DNA of 64,000 bases, taken from contig OZ316896.1 of assembly GCA_973895155.1 (NCBI GenBank), positions 6,262,001 through 6,326,000 on the forward strand. Direction: 5' to 3'. Position 1 is the first letter of the stretch; each line of letters begins with the position of its first letter. Source of the DNA: Marsupella aquatica. Its lineage: Eukaryota; Marchantiophyta. Positions 1-11,004 of the stretch are shown here, piece after piece. The notes below the pieces were generated by a model. The model worked only from the letters and a program-made list of their open reading frames with translations. It was not told where the DNA came from and made no database searches. A program made the translations under genes and the position numbers.

Positions 1-1497
1 GCCCGGGCCCTTCAATTTTTTATTGGATTCAGGACAGCACACATAGTCAAAGCCTTATATGTTCACATGCAGAAGCAGAAACTGAAACGCTCAGTTCTTG
101 CGAAAGCTGCACACATTCACAAGATCAGGTTATTTAAGTTTGGTATACGTACATGGAGTGAGTGTGTGTTGTCGAAGTGTTTAAGTCGACTTGCTGCCGA
201 TCACAGGAGATACAGGCTACTGAAACACGCAATCACTTCTTTAATGCAATGGCATCAGCCCCACGTTGAGCTCAATGATGTGGAAGAAGACGAAGGACTA
301 CGACAAACAACCTGCTCATCCAGGTTAGTTTTAGACATCCACATGACCACTAATAAAGATGTCCTAAAGCAAAGAAGGAACATCATTTTAGCTTGCGCGA
401 AAATTAGTGCAATACAGCGGATAGCAGGTAGCAGAGCTGCACTGGATTTCATTCCATACTTTTATTTTCAACAAAAAAATCCACATCTCATAGTATTACT
501 CTCAATAACTGTTGATCAGGCCATCAGTTATGAAGCTGTTAATGGGCTCTGAAAACTCACAGACTTCTTTAATTGCCACAACTATGCGACACTGCACAGA
601 AGAGCACAGGACACTAGATCCTTGGACATTTGCACGGCTGTTGTAGCACTCAATTCGCGATTCAGGGCCAGATTGGGCATCTTCCTCACAGATGCTAGCA
701 GCAATGCCCACCTTCTGACTGACAACGAACCAAGCTAGTCGCATACGACTGAAGAGAATCGGTAACACTGTTGGTTTATGTCCTGTAGGGGACTGCATGC
801 TTGGGACGCTATGAGCACTCAAAATTCAGCTCCAGTGATATCTGCTCGACCCCAACCTCGTCGACCTGCATTTCTTTATGAGGATGTAGCTCAAACTCAG
901 GCTCAAAATGTACAGGGGGAGAGAAATGGAGAGGAAAAAGGCTCACCTGGAGGTTGGACTTCAAGGGATCCGAATCTGGTCGCTAAGGAGATTGAGTGGA
1001 TGGAGCATGTCTTACTGGACTATGAAGAGCTCAAAATGCAGATTGTACGGCTACGTGCTGAATTGACATTGCAACTTGAGCAAAGTTCATCGGGTACAAC
1101 TACAATACCTTCCTGGATGTCTACTTCATTTTCTAGAGGCAAATAAAATCAAGAAGTGAGAAACACATTGTTATTGTTAAACTACACAGATGATAACCGG
1201 TCTAAATTGTCTGTCTACAGAATGCAAATAAACAAAACATGAACTCACAGCCACTGCGACGAATTAATCTGTTAAAACATGACTCCGACGCAAAGAAATG
1301 CATGAAAGATCTTCATTGTACAATAAGACGTTATCAGGTTGGCATATGTAGGTGTCAATGACGGTCTTGATGAACACGATCTGCTGCGGCAAGAAATATC
1401 ATCCCTTGAAGCAAAACAGAAGGTGCAGAGGCCATTAATTCGTGCTGTTCTATCACGGGTAAAAGATCTTCAAGTCAGAAAAATTCCTGATGCATGA
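1..1497 (+). CDS. Sfi1-like centrin-binding repeat protein, 3' end of gene (partial)
   Basis: The reading frame is already open at base 1, so the gene begins upstream. Proposed exons are 1-323, 789-1093 and 1352-1497. The joins keep phase: donor CAG|GTTAGT at 324 with an acceptor ending at 788 (phase 2), and donor GTACAA at 1094 with an acceptor ending at 1351 (phase 1). Exon 1 has spaced helices with an F/L...W pattern (FKFGIRTW, LLKHAITSLMQWHQ), as in Sfi1 repeats, which form a long helix that binds centrins at centrosomes and basal bodies. Exon 2 ends in a coiled coil (EELKMQIVRLRAEL). Exon 3 gives a short basic tail ending VRKIPDA then TGA; the end of animal SFI1 is of similar type, as I recall it. 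If the second intron is not used, the protein ends at TAA 1144-1146. The Sfi1 assignment rests on repeat pattern only. Confidence 0.6.
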
Positions 1498-2690
1498 GAT
1501 ATTCACCATTTACACTACTCCAACGGACATCAGATGCCTGGGCCACTTAAGGTAAGCTCGTAGGTAATCTCTCTTGATAGGATCCTGCACGTGCCAAATG
1601 CAAGCTTCGAGTCTTCCGGATCATACAGTGTAATGCAAGGTCTTCCAAAACTCTCAATTCATTGCACTCTCCGTTGCACAAGATCTCTACCATCTCTTAG
1701 CCGCCTTGTAATTTATATACATTAGATTTGTGCTTGCTCGATATTTATGACCCAGTCCATGGAAGTAACTTCAAGAGTGTGCACGTTGACAACCAATGAC
1801 AAATATTAGTTCGCACTACCATTCACAAACGTTACACCGACATCAACTGATACCGGTGCCAATGATGCAAAAGTTCACAACCATTCCTGATGCAAATTTA
1901 ATTTCTGTAAGAAAGTCTCAACCCACACTGGGACATTGTACACACAAGGATCAGTGAGCTCTTGATCGTATTATAAGTAAAGACGGGCGACTGTCCCCCC
2001 GGTTGGGAAGTTTTCAACGCAATTCATATACTCATTGCTTTGACAAAAACGCTTTGTGTCTGATACAACTGTCGAAGACAGCGATTAGTTTCTAGATACT
2101 GATGCTAGACAAATCATTCCGCATTCACTCCAGCCTCCCATCACAAAATCGTCCTTTCTCTGAGTCATACCACATCACTTCAAAGTACTCCAGCGTAGAT
2201 TCCTGAGGTAGTGCTCCTTCCAAGCTTCTAGGATTGTTCCCAATTCCCAAGACATGTGTTCTAATATAAAACTTAAATGGTCGACAGAGCTATCTGTCTC
2301 TTGCAAATTGGCAATATGGCTAGGGAAATAACCAAAGCAAATCTAAGCAATAACTGTACTTAAACCATGCAAAGTGCACCTATATGGATGTGAGCTTACA
2401 GCAATATATACAACAAGAGCTTTCACAGATTACAAGGACATGGTGAGGTACATCAAAAATATTCTTTCGTGGTAGGATCATCTAGCTCATGCTCCGGTTT
2501 GCATACCATCACACGAAATGAGGGTCAGCAAATGGACGATCAGTTCTGCGAGTTGGGTTCTGTCGAGTCGATTGAGTCTAGTGCAAAAACAGCCAAAGAG
2601 TAGTTCCCAAAAAGTTTCCCTAGCCTCCCGTTATCCTGAGCGTGGACAGCGTCCAGCCGATATCTCCTAGACGTCTGACTGAATCTTCCA
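1498..2690. other. Intergenic stretch with no recognised gene
   Basis: About 1.2 kb downstream of the Sfi1-like gene. I see no long reading frame, RNA gene or clear repeat. Some of it is presumably 3' UTR. It ends at the CAGAG target duplication of the copia element. Confidence 0.5.
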
Positions 2691-2695
2691 CAGAG

Positions 2696-3038
2696 TGTTA
2701 GGTATTTACTCAAGGTCTAGGGTTACGGCATGTAATCGTAGTTAGACTAACCGTAGTCGAAGACGTGGTTAGGTTAACTAGGATGCACACTATATGCCAA
2801 GCGGTGTTTTCTTGGATAAGTGGAACTTAGGCTCATTGTTATGGAGCCACTCGAGAGATGAGGAGAGCTTACACTGTGGAGACTTGGTATAGCCGACGGG
2901 CTTAGAGTTCAATAAAGCTCTCTTGTGTGTTCCCGTGGACGTAGCCTCAATGAGGTGAACCACGTATCTCTTGTGTCGACTACTTGCGCGATGGATGTGT
3001 CATGTGCTTATCGTTACAAGTATCGTCTATGCTCAACA
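2696..3038 (+). repeat. 5' LTR of copia copy 1
   Basis: 343 bp, TG...CA ends, matched by the copy at 8924-9266. The stretch TTCAATAAAGCTC near 2910-2922 contains AATAAA and could be the polyadenylation signal at the R region. Confidence 0.93.
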
Positions 3039-3040
3039 AT

Positions 3041-3052
3041 TGGTATCAGAGC
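3041..3052 (+). promoter_or_regulatory. Primer binding site, initiator-Met tRNA type
   Basis: TGGTATCAGAGC begins two bases after the 5' LTR. It is the standard plant copia complement to the 3' end of initiator methionine tRNA, used to prime minus-strand DNA synthesis. Confidence 0.9.
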
Positions 3053-4480
3053 ATGCCTGGGAGTTGACATTGTTCGTGACGGTTTTTTCCAGCGTTGAGT
3101 GTCAGTGGATTTCCCGGAGTTCCGTCGCATGGAACTTGGAGTTTATGGGCTCAGCGGATAGATCGGGGCAAGGGCTTTCTAACGGTGTGAAGAAATCGCT
3201 GAACGGAGATCGTGGTGCGGAGAGATCTAAGTTTTCGTCGTTCTGGAATTTGTGAAGAAAGTTGGCAACATTCGTGTTCGACGGTTTTTCGGAGGAGGGA
3301 CCAGAGTTTGTTTTCCCGACGGTGTGAGCTTTACGGCGAAGGAGGCGTCGCATGTTGTAGCTCTGCTTGTAGATCGGGACGAGCTGATCGTTTTGGTAGA
3401 TGGTTTGTTGCCGAGTGTGTAACGAGTGCGTCGCAACGAGCAAAAGAAACATTCTGATTTTCTGACCGGCTATGGAGTCCTCTTTTGCCTGAGCGGGGTT
3501 TCTCGTCATTGCGCTCGACTCGAAGGGAGAGACGTGAAGTACTTGGGCTGAACGGAGAGATCACGAAGAGGTGATCGTTTTGAGTCCAAGATTGATGATT
3601 TTGCCCACGGGAGGAAGGAGTTCTGAGTTTTTGCCACTGATTGACCAAAAAACGGTGCGGGTGCGCAAATCTTTCCAACTCACCAACATCGGTCTGCGCA
3701 CCCCCCCTCCCTCAACGTTTTATCCCATCTCCCCTCCCTTCCTACGTACGATGCAACCCCCCGGACCGTTGCGACCCTGCAGCTGGGCCGCACCACCCCA
3801 CGCTCCTGCCCTCCTGCCTCCTCACGGCCGGCCGTCGGTCTTTTTTCACCCTCGGCTGCCCACACACCTCTCGGTGGTGAGCCTGTCGGCAGCAGTCTAC
3901 ATACTCGCGACTGCATACGCAGCCGCTGTATGCCCGGCCCCTTATACACACAATTGTTTTTTTGTAAGGGGTTTTGACCCCCTTAAGGCCCCTTATTTAA
4001 TTCCTTCTCCCAGTAACCTATTGGCTATTGCATCCGGGACCTGCCGCCCTCCACTTTAACCGCTTGGACAGGGGGAACGGCCCCCTGTGAGCCCTGCTGC
4101 TCTGTGCGGGAATATTCCCGAAAAAGAGAGAGCATGTTTTTGGCCGCCCGTCGAAGATTCCGTCCGCCGAACGATAACTTTTTTTGTTCGTCTTCGGCAA
4201 GTTGCTAGCCATCGGAGTTGGCAACGCGGTGCACAAATTGAATTGCATTTCCAGCGTCGGGTACTAGTTCACTTTTTGGTTATTCCCCAAGGTGGTCAAA
4301 ACGGGGGAGAATTCCAAGTTTTACCCACCTCGACCAAAAAGTGAATAACTTTTATGTCGGAGTTTGGTTTCGATTCTGGTTTTCAGCGTTGGAGAGCTAG
4401 GCTTGTGGGCTACGCGGCAGTGATAATTTTTGAGTTTTTTGAGAAGTTGAGAAAAACGTCATTTTTTCTTGATTTCTCAC
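3053..4480 (+). other. Untranslated leader of copia copy 1
   Basis: About 1.4 kb between the primer site and the gag ATG. No convincing gene; a proline-rich open frame at 3571-4059 is probably chance in C-rich leader DNA. The leader holds a 13-bp inverted repeat, 4268-4280 (TTCACTTTTTGGT) and 4333-4345 (ACCAAAAAGTGAA), which could fold in genomic RNA upstream of gag. Confidence 0.6.
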
Positions 4481-7400
4481 ATGAGTGACTTGGAGGAGGG
4501 TTCTGTTGAGTCACCGGAGAGAACAGAGGAGGAAGCAGAAGATCTAGCAGAATTGTGGTCACCGATATTGCGGCGAGTGACAAGAAAAATGATGGGGACA
4601 ATCAAGCTTGGAGGTCCCAAGTTTGAGGTTACGAAATACGATGGCCGCACAGACTATTTGTTGTGGGAGCGACAAGTGAAGGGGGTACTGCGTGCAACCG
4701 GGCTTGGGAAATTGCTGAAGGACCAGCCAAATGATGTCGACAATGATGACTGGCAGGACATGCAGGAGCAGGCTGTGAGCACCGTGATGCTCTATCTTCA
4801 GCCTACTGTCATCAAGCAGTTGGCAGACCATGTTGATTGTGCATCATTGTTTGCCGCGTTGGAGCAAAAGTACCATCAAAAGGAGCTATCGAATCGGCTC
4901 TACACATCTTTGAAGCTTATGAGCTTCAAGATGAAGGAGGGAAGTGCAAAGATTCAGGACCATATCGATGGTTTCAACGACCTGGTCGTTGATTTGCAAA
5001 ATCTGGGGGAGGATTTGAGTGATGAGCGGCAGGCTCTTCACTTGCTTAGCTCTTTACCCTCATCGTATCAGTCATTGTCATGAGTGCTGCTTCATCGTGA
5101 CAGGAAGACTATCACTTACAATGAAGTTGTAAGTGCTCTGTTGATTGATGACTTGCAACAGAAATTGACCATGCCCTCTCAACCATCATCATCGTCTGGT
5201 GTTGCCTTGAATGTGAATCGTGGGAGGTCACAAAAGCGTCAAGAGCAGCACACGCAGGGCATGGGAAGAAGTAAATCTAGGACAAGATTTGCTTCAAGGG
5301 GGAAGTCCCAGGAGAGAAAGCAAGTAGTCTTCTGGAAGTGTCACAAGGTTGGTCACGTTAAGAGGGATTGTAAGGGTAAGGCAGCTGAATCTTCATCAGC
5401 CAATGTGGCTAGTGCTGATGGAGAAGTTGATTTACTCAATGATGAGTATGTTTTATGAAGTCAGGAGTATGCCCTGTGCACATCATCTAGGAGAGAAAAT
5501 GATGTGTGGATTCTTGATTGTGCTTGCTCCTTTCACATTTGTTACATTCGCGAGTATTTCAATTCTTATTCTGTGTCAAACGGTTCAGTTTTGATGGGAA
5601 ATAATCACTCCTGTCGAGTTGAGGATATTGGGTCTGTAAAGATTCAAATGTTTGATGGTATTGTGCGCACAGTGTCCGGAGTCAGGTTTGTACCTGGCAT
5701 GCGTAAGAATTTGATTTCACTCGGTGTGTTGGATACAAATGGTCATCAATGGCGAGTAATTGATGGTGAACTTCAAGTCATATCGGGAGAGACAGTGATT
5801 TTGAAAGGGAGCAGATAGAAGAATCTGTATGTGTTGCAGGGCAATACAGTATGTGGAGAGGCCAATGTAACCAAGTCTCACGAGGAAATGACTCAACTAT
5901 GGCATTCACGGCTAGGCCACATGAGTGAGAAGGGTTTGGCTATCTTGCGGAAGAATGGGCTCATTTCTGATTTGCAGTCTTATAAATTGGAATTCTATGA
6001 GCATTACATTTTTGGAAAGCAACATCGTCGTGCTTTTGGTGTTGGAACTCATTGTTCCAAAGCGGTTCTTGAGTACATACATAGTGACGTGTGGGGACCA
6101 TCCCCGACTCCCTCACATTCTGGAAAATTATACTATGTATCCTTCATTGACGATTACTCAAGATTTATATGGATTTATTTCATGACGCATAAGTCTGATG
6201 TCTTGTCCATTTTTACAAAGTGGAAGGCCCAAGTGGAGAATCAGATAGGCAACACGGTTAAGTGTTTGGATACCAGGGTAAAAAGTCTGAGGTCAGACAA
6301 CGGCGGGGAGTACACTTCAATAGAATTTGAAAAGTATTGTGCAGAACAGGGGATAACTCGCCATCTCACCACAATTTATACTCCGCAGTAAAATGGTGTT
6401 GCTGAGAGGCTCAATTGAACACTATTGGAGCGGTCACGGAGTATGCTGAGCCAATCAGGTTTACCACAGGAATTTTGGGCAGAAGCTGTCAATACTGCAG
6501 CTTATTTGGTAAATCTTTCTCCTTCTAGTGCAATCAATTTCAAAACGTCGTTTGAAATGCGTTATAAGCAGCAAGCAGACTATCATGGCTTGGTAGTTTT
6601 TGGAAGTGATGCATATGCTCTCACACCAAAGCAGAATAGGACCAAGTTGGATCCTACGTCCAAGAAATGTATTTTGCTTGGGTATCAGAGTGGTGTGAAG
6701 GCCTACAGGCTATGGGATCCTATTGCCTGTAAGCTCGTTGTCAGTAGGGATGTTTCCTTCAATGAATCCAGATTATTGAAGGAGGGGGAGAATACTCAGG
6801 TCTCCCGTACTGACAAAGGAAAATCTCCTATCCCGGATCTCGTTGAGGGGGAGATTGATCATGAAGTGCATGATCGAAGAGAAGGAGGTGCTCCAAGCAT
6901 GGAGCTGGTTCCTGTGCCAGAGGAACAAGAGGAGTTTATTGATGCTGGTGAGCAGCAAGTGGATGCTGTTGAGCTTCAAATCGTACCAGTAGACGCAATT
7001 CAACCGGAGTCATCGGCTAGAAGAACATCTGGTCCCACTGTACCCGCTCCTCCTAGGTATGGATAGTGGGTTGATTCATCTCAACTGCAAGAGGATGATT
7101 CTGTAGTTGATGATGAGGGTGATGCGTTAATTTTGGAAGAAGGGGAACCTTCTTCATTTCATGAGGCAAGTGCTTCAAAGGAGAAGCAGAAATGGACTGC
7201 AGCAATGCAAACGGAAATGCAGTCACTGAAGGACAACAAAACTTGGGAGCTTGTTAAGCTGCCTAAGGGTCAGCAAGTGGTGGACAGTAAGTGGATATAC
7301 AAACTAAAGGATCAGTCTACGGGAGGTGGATCAAAGGTCTACAAGGCTAGGTTGGTAGCCAAGGGATTCACACAGGAAAAAGGTGTGGATTACAATGAGG

Positions 7401-8731
7401 TCTTCTCACTAGTTGCTAAGTACTCAACAATACGGCTATTGTGTGTGCTTGTTGTAATGTTTGGTCTGCTGTTAGATTAGATGGATGTTGTCACAGCTTT
7501 CCTCTATGGCACCTTGGAAGAGGTGATCTTCATGAGACAGCCGCTAGGTTTTGTGAAGAGAGGACAGGAGGAACTGGTTTGCAGATTGCTGAAATCTTTG
7601 TATGGGTTGAAGCAGTCACCAAGACAGTGGAATAAGCGGTTTGACGATTGGATTCGGTCACAAGGTTTTCACAGGAGTGTGTTTGACCCTTGTGTATATT
7701 TGAAATCGGTGAAGAATGTTGTCTTTGGGTTCATTGTTTTAGTACTTTATGTGAATGACATGCTTATTGCGGCCAAGGATAGGTCTGAGATTGTTAAGCT
7801 TAAGGCACTGCTAAGTGCAGAGTTTAAGATGAAGGACCTAGGGCCAGCTAAGAGGATTTTGGGTATGGAGATCACTAGGGACTTGGAGGCTGGTAAGCTA
7901 TGGTTGACACAGAGCAGTTATGCGAGGAAGGTAATTTCTAGGTTCAACATGGGGGATAGTAAGCCAGTAAGTACCCCTTTGGCTGCACACTTCAAATTGT
8001 CATCAGCTTTTTGTCCCACAGATGCGACAGAGAAGGGGCTGATGTCAAAAGTTCCTTATGATAAGGCAGTGGGAAGTCTCATGTATTTGATGACTTGCAC
8101 TAGACCTGATCTTGCCATGGCTATGGGCAAGGTGAGCAGGTACATGTCAAATCCAGGGAAGGTACACTGGGAAGCAGTGAAGTGGATTATTAGGTACTTG
8201 AAGGGTACCATGGATCATGGTCTTTTATTTGATGCAAATGCAAAGAATGCGAGATCATTGATTGGCTATGTAGATTCTGACTATGGACAAGATCTGGACC
8301 GAAGGAGATCAACAACAGGGTACGTGTTCACACTTGGCGGTGGATGCATAAGTTGGAGGTCTACTTTGCAGAAGTGTATTGCTCAATCTACTACAGAAGC
8401 GAAGTATGTTGCAGCAGCGGAAGCAGCGAAGGAAGCGATTTGGTTGGATAGACTTATCACTGAAATGGGATTGCCACAGGGGAATGTGAAGCTCCATTGT
8501 GATAGTCAAAGTGCGCTCCACCTTGCTGTGAACCAGGTGATGGACAGTAGAGTGAAGCACATAGATGTCAGGTACCACTTTATCAGGCAGGCTGTGTTTG
8601 ATAATTTGTTTGAGCTAGTTAAGATAGACGGTAAACTCAACCCAGCTGACGCATTTACCAAAGTGATTCATTCGGAAAGTTTCTCTAGACATCGTGATGT
8701 GCTGCAGGTTTTGCAATTGCGTCACAAGTAA
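4481..8731 (+). pseudogene. Copia gag-pol polyprotein with seven in-frame stops (copy 1)
   Basis: One frame runs from ATG 4481 to the stop at 8731 with no frameshift, broken only by stop codons at about 5081, 5456, 5816, 6389, 6416, 7064 and 7478. Order: gag (UBN2-type, from WERQVKGVL), CCHC knuckle near 5330, protease near 5510, integrase GAG-pre and core at 5890-6480, reverse transcriptase at 7180-8000, RNase H at 8250-8720. Key residues are also damaged. The first knuckle Cys is Phe (FWKCHKVGHVKRDC). The protease motif reads DCAC instead of DSG/DSA. The reverse transcriptase YVDD box reads YVND. Several stops sit where CAG, CAA, CGA or TGG would be expected, which fits transition-type decay. 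The protein cannot be functional. Confidence 0.93.
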
Positions 8732-8910
8732 GGGTTTTTCTTAACATTTGTTGTAATTACTGATATATGCTCTTCTTCACTCCTAGTAATAGGCTACGGC
8801 TTAGTTCTGGTTTGCTCTAGTTAGAGAGGGAAAACCATGTTGGTTTTCGTCCAGAACTTCCCGCTGAGGGATCATATAGGTTAGCAGTATTACCCTCCCC
8901 TAGACCAGAG

Positions 8911-8923
8911 TCAAGGGGGAGAT
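8911..8923 (+). promoter_or_regulatory. Polypurine tract of copia copy 1
   Basis: The purine-rich run AAGGGGGAGA directly before the 3' LTR is the usual plus-strand primer position. Confidence 0.85.
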
Positions 8924-9266
8924 TGTTAAGTATTTATTCAAGGTCTAGGGTTACGGCATGTAATCATAGTTAGACTAACCGTAGTCGGAGACGTGGTTAG
9001 GTTAACTAGGATGCACACTATATGCCAAGCGGTGTTTTCTTGGATAAGTGGAACTTAGGCTCATTGTTATGGAGCCACTCGAGAGATGAGAAGAGCTTAC
9101 ACTGTGGAGACTTGGTATAGCCGACGGGCTTAGAGTTCAGTAAAGCTCTCTTGTGTGTTCCCGTGGACGTAGCCTCAAGGAGGTGAACCACGTATCTCTT
9201 GTGTCAACTACTTGCGCGTTGGATGTGTCATGTGCTTATCGTTACAAGTGTCGTCTATGCTCAACA
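8924..9266 (+). repeat. 3' LTR of copia copy 1
   Basis: 343 bp, TGTTA...CAACA, about 97% identical by eye to the 5' LTR. It is followed by the CAGAG target duplication at 9267-9271. Confidence 0.93.
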
Positions 9267-9271
9267 CAGAG

Positions 9272-10555
9272 TACCCCTAATGGCACGATGTTTAGCGTAG
9301 GGTGAAAACCTAATATGTGAATGGAACATAAAACTAAATGATATAGCTTACTGCAACAAAAGAGAAGCAAAGTCCAAGGGACCGAGTATTCGTCTAAGGT
9401 AAGTTATGAATGAGTGACGAGCTTGGACAAAGGAGGCTCAGAAACTTAGTCAAAGTGCGCAGTGAAGCTTGACAGCAGGATGCGCAGAACCAATCCACAA
9501 TATTTGAGAATCACGAACTTTCTCAACTTGCTGTGAAGCAAAACTCTAGAAGAAAGCATGAAATTGTAGCAAAAAACCCTACGATTCAAGTAACGAATCC
9601 TACTAGGGAAGCAATTCTTGAACTTGCGATGTGAAAATTTCTATCAACAAAAATGGCTCTTCTTCCTCTTACCATATTTAACAAGAGACACATCTCATCC
9701 AGAACTGTAGTCCTTTGTGAACTCAGTGAGCTCATCGTTTTCCACATATGCTCACATAATGGCGATCGAAGTTAGCACAACTGACTGACAAGGTGTCGTC
9801 TGACAACGAAGCGTCGAGACAGGACAGCTTTCCATCAGGTCTATGACATCCCCCTCCAGGTCAAAAATTCAAGGATAAGAGGTAAGAAATTGGACAAACC
9901 CTGGTCGACGTCGTATAGAAATTCCGTTCTCGCCCAAGCTAGCACCGAAGAGCCCTCGACAAAGGATCTGTTATCGGTGTGATTAACGAGAGATAACGGT
10001 TGCAAATTGCTGTGGAAAAATTTCTGATCTGGTGACCTCTTGCTTTATGCACATAGAAAGATTCTTCTTCTTCCTTTGTAGAGAACGTTTCTTCACGCCC
10101 ATTTCAGCTTATTCCGAATTCAGCTCATCGTTCTGTCGGGAAACCACAGGACCAGTAAGCCCGCAGAAAAACGCAGCTCGTCTAGTATGACACACACACT
10201 GGCGGATAAACACCACATGGTTTGGCAACAAAGTCCTTCCAAATGTTCTTATCACATATTCTCCAATTGTAAGATAAGTTTTGAAACACACGTATTTCCA
10301 TGTGTACAACAATATTTCCTGGATATCGGAGCAGTATTTCAATCATGGATCTCTCCGCTATTACTTGATTTGAAACATGGTTCACCAAGCAAAAATGGGA
10401 AGAAGGCTCTTGGGAGACAAATTTTCAGCATCAGGCAGAGCCACAACGAAGCAGTTATTTATGTTGGGGACAACAACTCCATTATTTTCCTTCCGTGACT
10501 CGGGAAAGATACACAGTCGCCGGGACACGGACAGTCTCCAAGCCCATTTTGAGGG
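9272..10555. other. Intergenic stretch with no recognised gene
   Basis: I see no supported coding exon, RNA gene or mobile element on either strand. The short open frames here (about 60-100 codons) lack recognisable motifs. Confidence 0.45.
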
Positions 10556-10631
10556 ATGCACAAAACTCTGTCGGCTGCACACTTCTGGTCACAAGAACAC
10601 GTGTACATCATTGTGAATCGCGGGGTGGGTG

Positions 10632-10783
10632 GTAGCAAAACTGATGATGTTGTATACCCATCTATAGATGATACTCTAGAGCGCTTAGAATGTGTAGAAA
10701 TGTTTTTAAAAGAGCTTTTGTTGAGCCTAGCTAACATGCATTGTCAAATATCATCAAGTATTGAAGAGATCAGAAGTCAATGA
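10632..10783 (+). CDS. Possible terminal exon of unknown gene (weak)
   Basis: The last part of a short open frame ending in TGA at 10783 has a heptad-like helix (LERLECVEMFLKELLLSL) and follows a possible acceptor (GTGGTAG at about 10630). I do not recognise the protein and see no upstream exon. It may be an orphan exon or chance; it abuts diverged palindromes and a dead copia copy. Confidence 0.2.
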
Positions 10784-10824
10784 GGCTCTTTGAGATTGTG
10801 CCAAAAGTGCATTGTGTTCTTGGA

Positions 10825-10940
10825 GAGCTCTCCTAGATAGTAGAAGGGTGTCGCAATCTTGGAGAACTTGACATTTGTTTTGAGATTGTCAAAACAAATG
10901 TCAAGATCTCGGGAAGCCTCTCCAAGATTGCCAAAAACAA
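10825..10940. repeat. Diverged copies of the 54-63 kb palindrome plus a perfect hairpin
   Basis: CTTGGAGAGCTCTCCTAGAT near 10831 and CTCGGGAAGCCTCTCCAAGA near 10907 look like decayed copies of the palindrome that fills 54-63 kb; the second is followed by TTGCCAAAAACA, also seen after a unit near 54430. Between them lies a perfect inverted repeat with 16-bp arms (10868-10883 and 10889-10904) and a 5-base loop. Confidence 0.6.
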
Positions 10941-11004
10941 TATGATCAGTGGCAGTGGGGGGCCACTAATTTCAGTGACTGATAATTGATGGATTACCTC
11001 TCCT

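Larger units (their letters stand above)
2696..9266 (+). mobile_element. Full-length Ty1/copia LTR retrotransposon, copy 1
   Basis: A complete but inactive element. Two 343-bp LTRs begin TGTTA and end CAACA. The 5-bp target duplication CAGAG is at 2691-2695 and 9267-9271. An initiator-Met-type primer site follows the 5' LTR, a purine tract precedes the 3' LTR, and the domain order is gag, protease, integrase, reverse transcriptase, RNase H (copia order). By eye the LTRs differ at about 10 of 343 positions, 8 of them transitions, so this is not a very recent insertion. Related LTRs occur at 14800-15063 and 22783-23873. Confidence 0.95.

Noticed and set aside
3571-4059. Proline-rich protein in the copia leader
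   Set aside because: It lies between primer site and gag in C-rich DNA, has overlapping open frames on both strands, and has no domain.
4481-8731. Stop-codon recoding or RNA editing to explain the seven stops
   Set aside because: Catalytic residues are changed as well and the LTRs have diverged, so simple decay explains all of it. Nuclear transcripts are not known to be repaired in this way.
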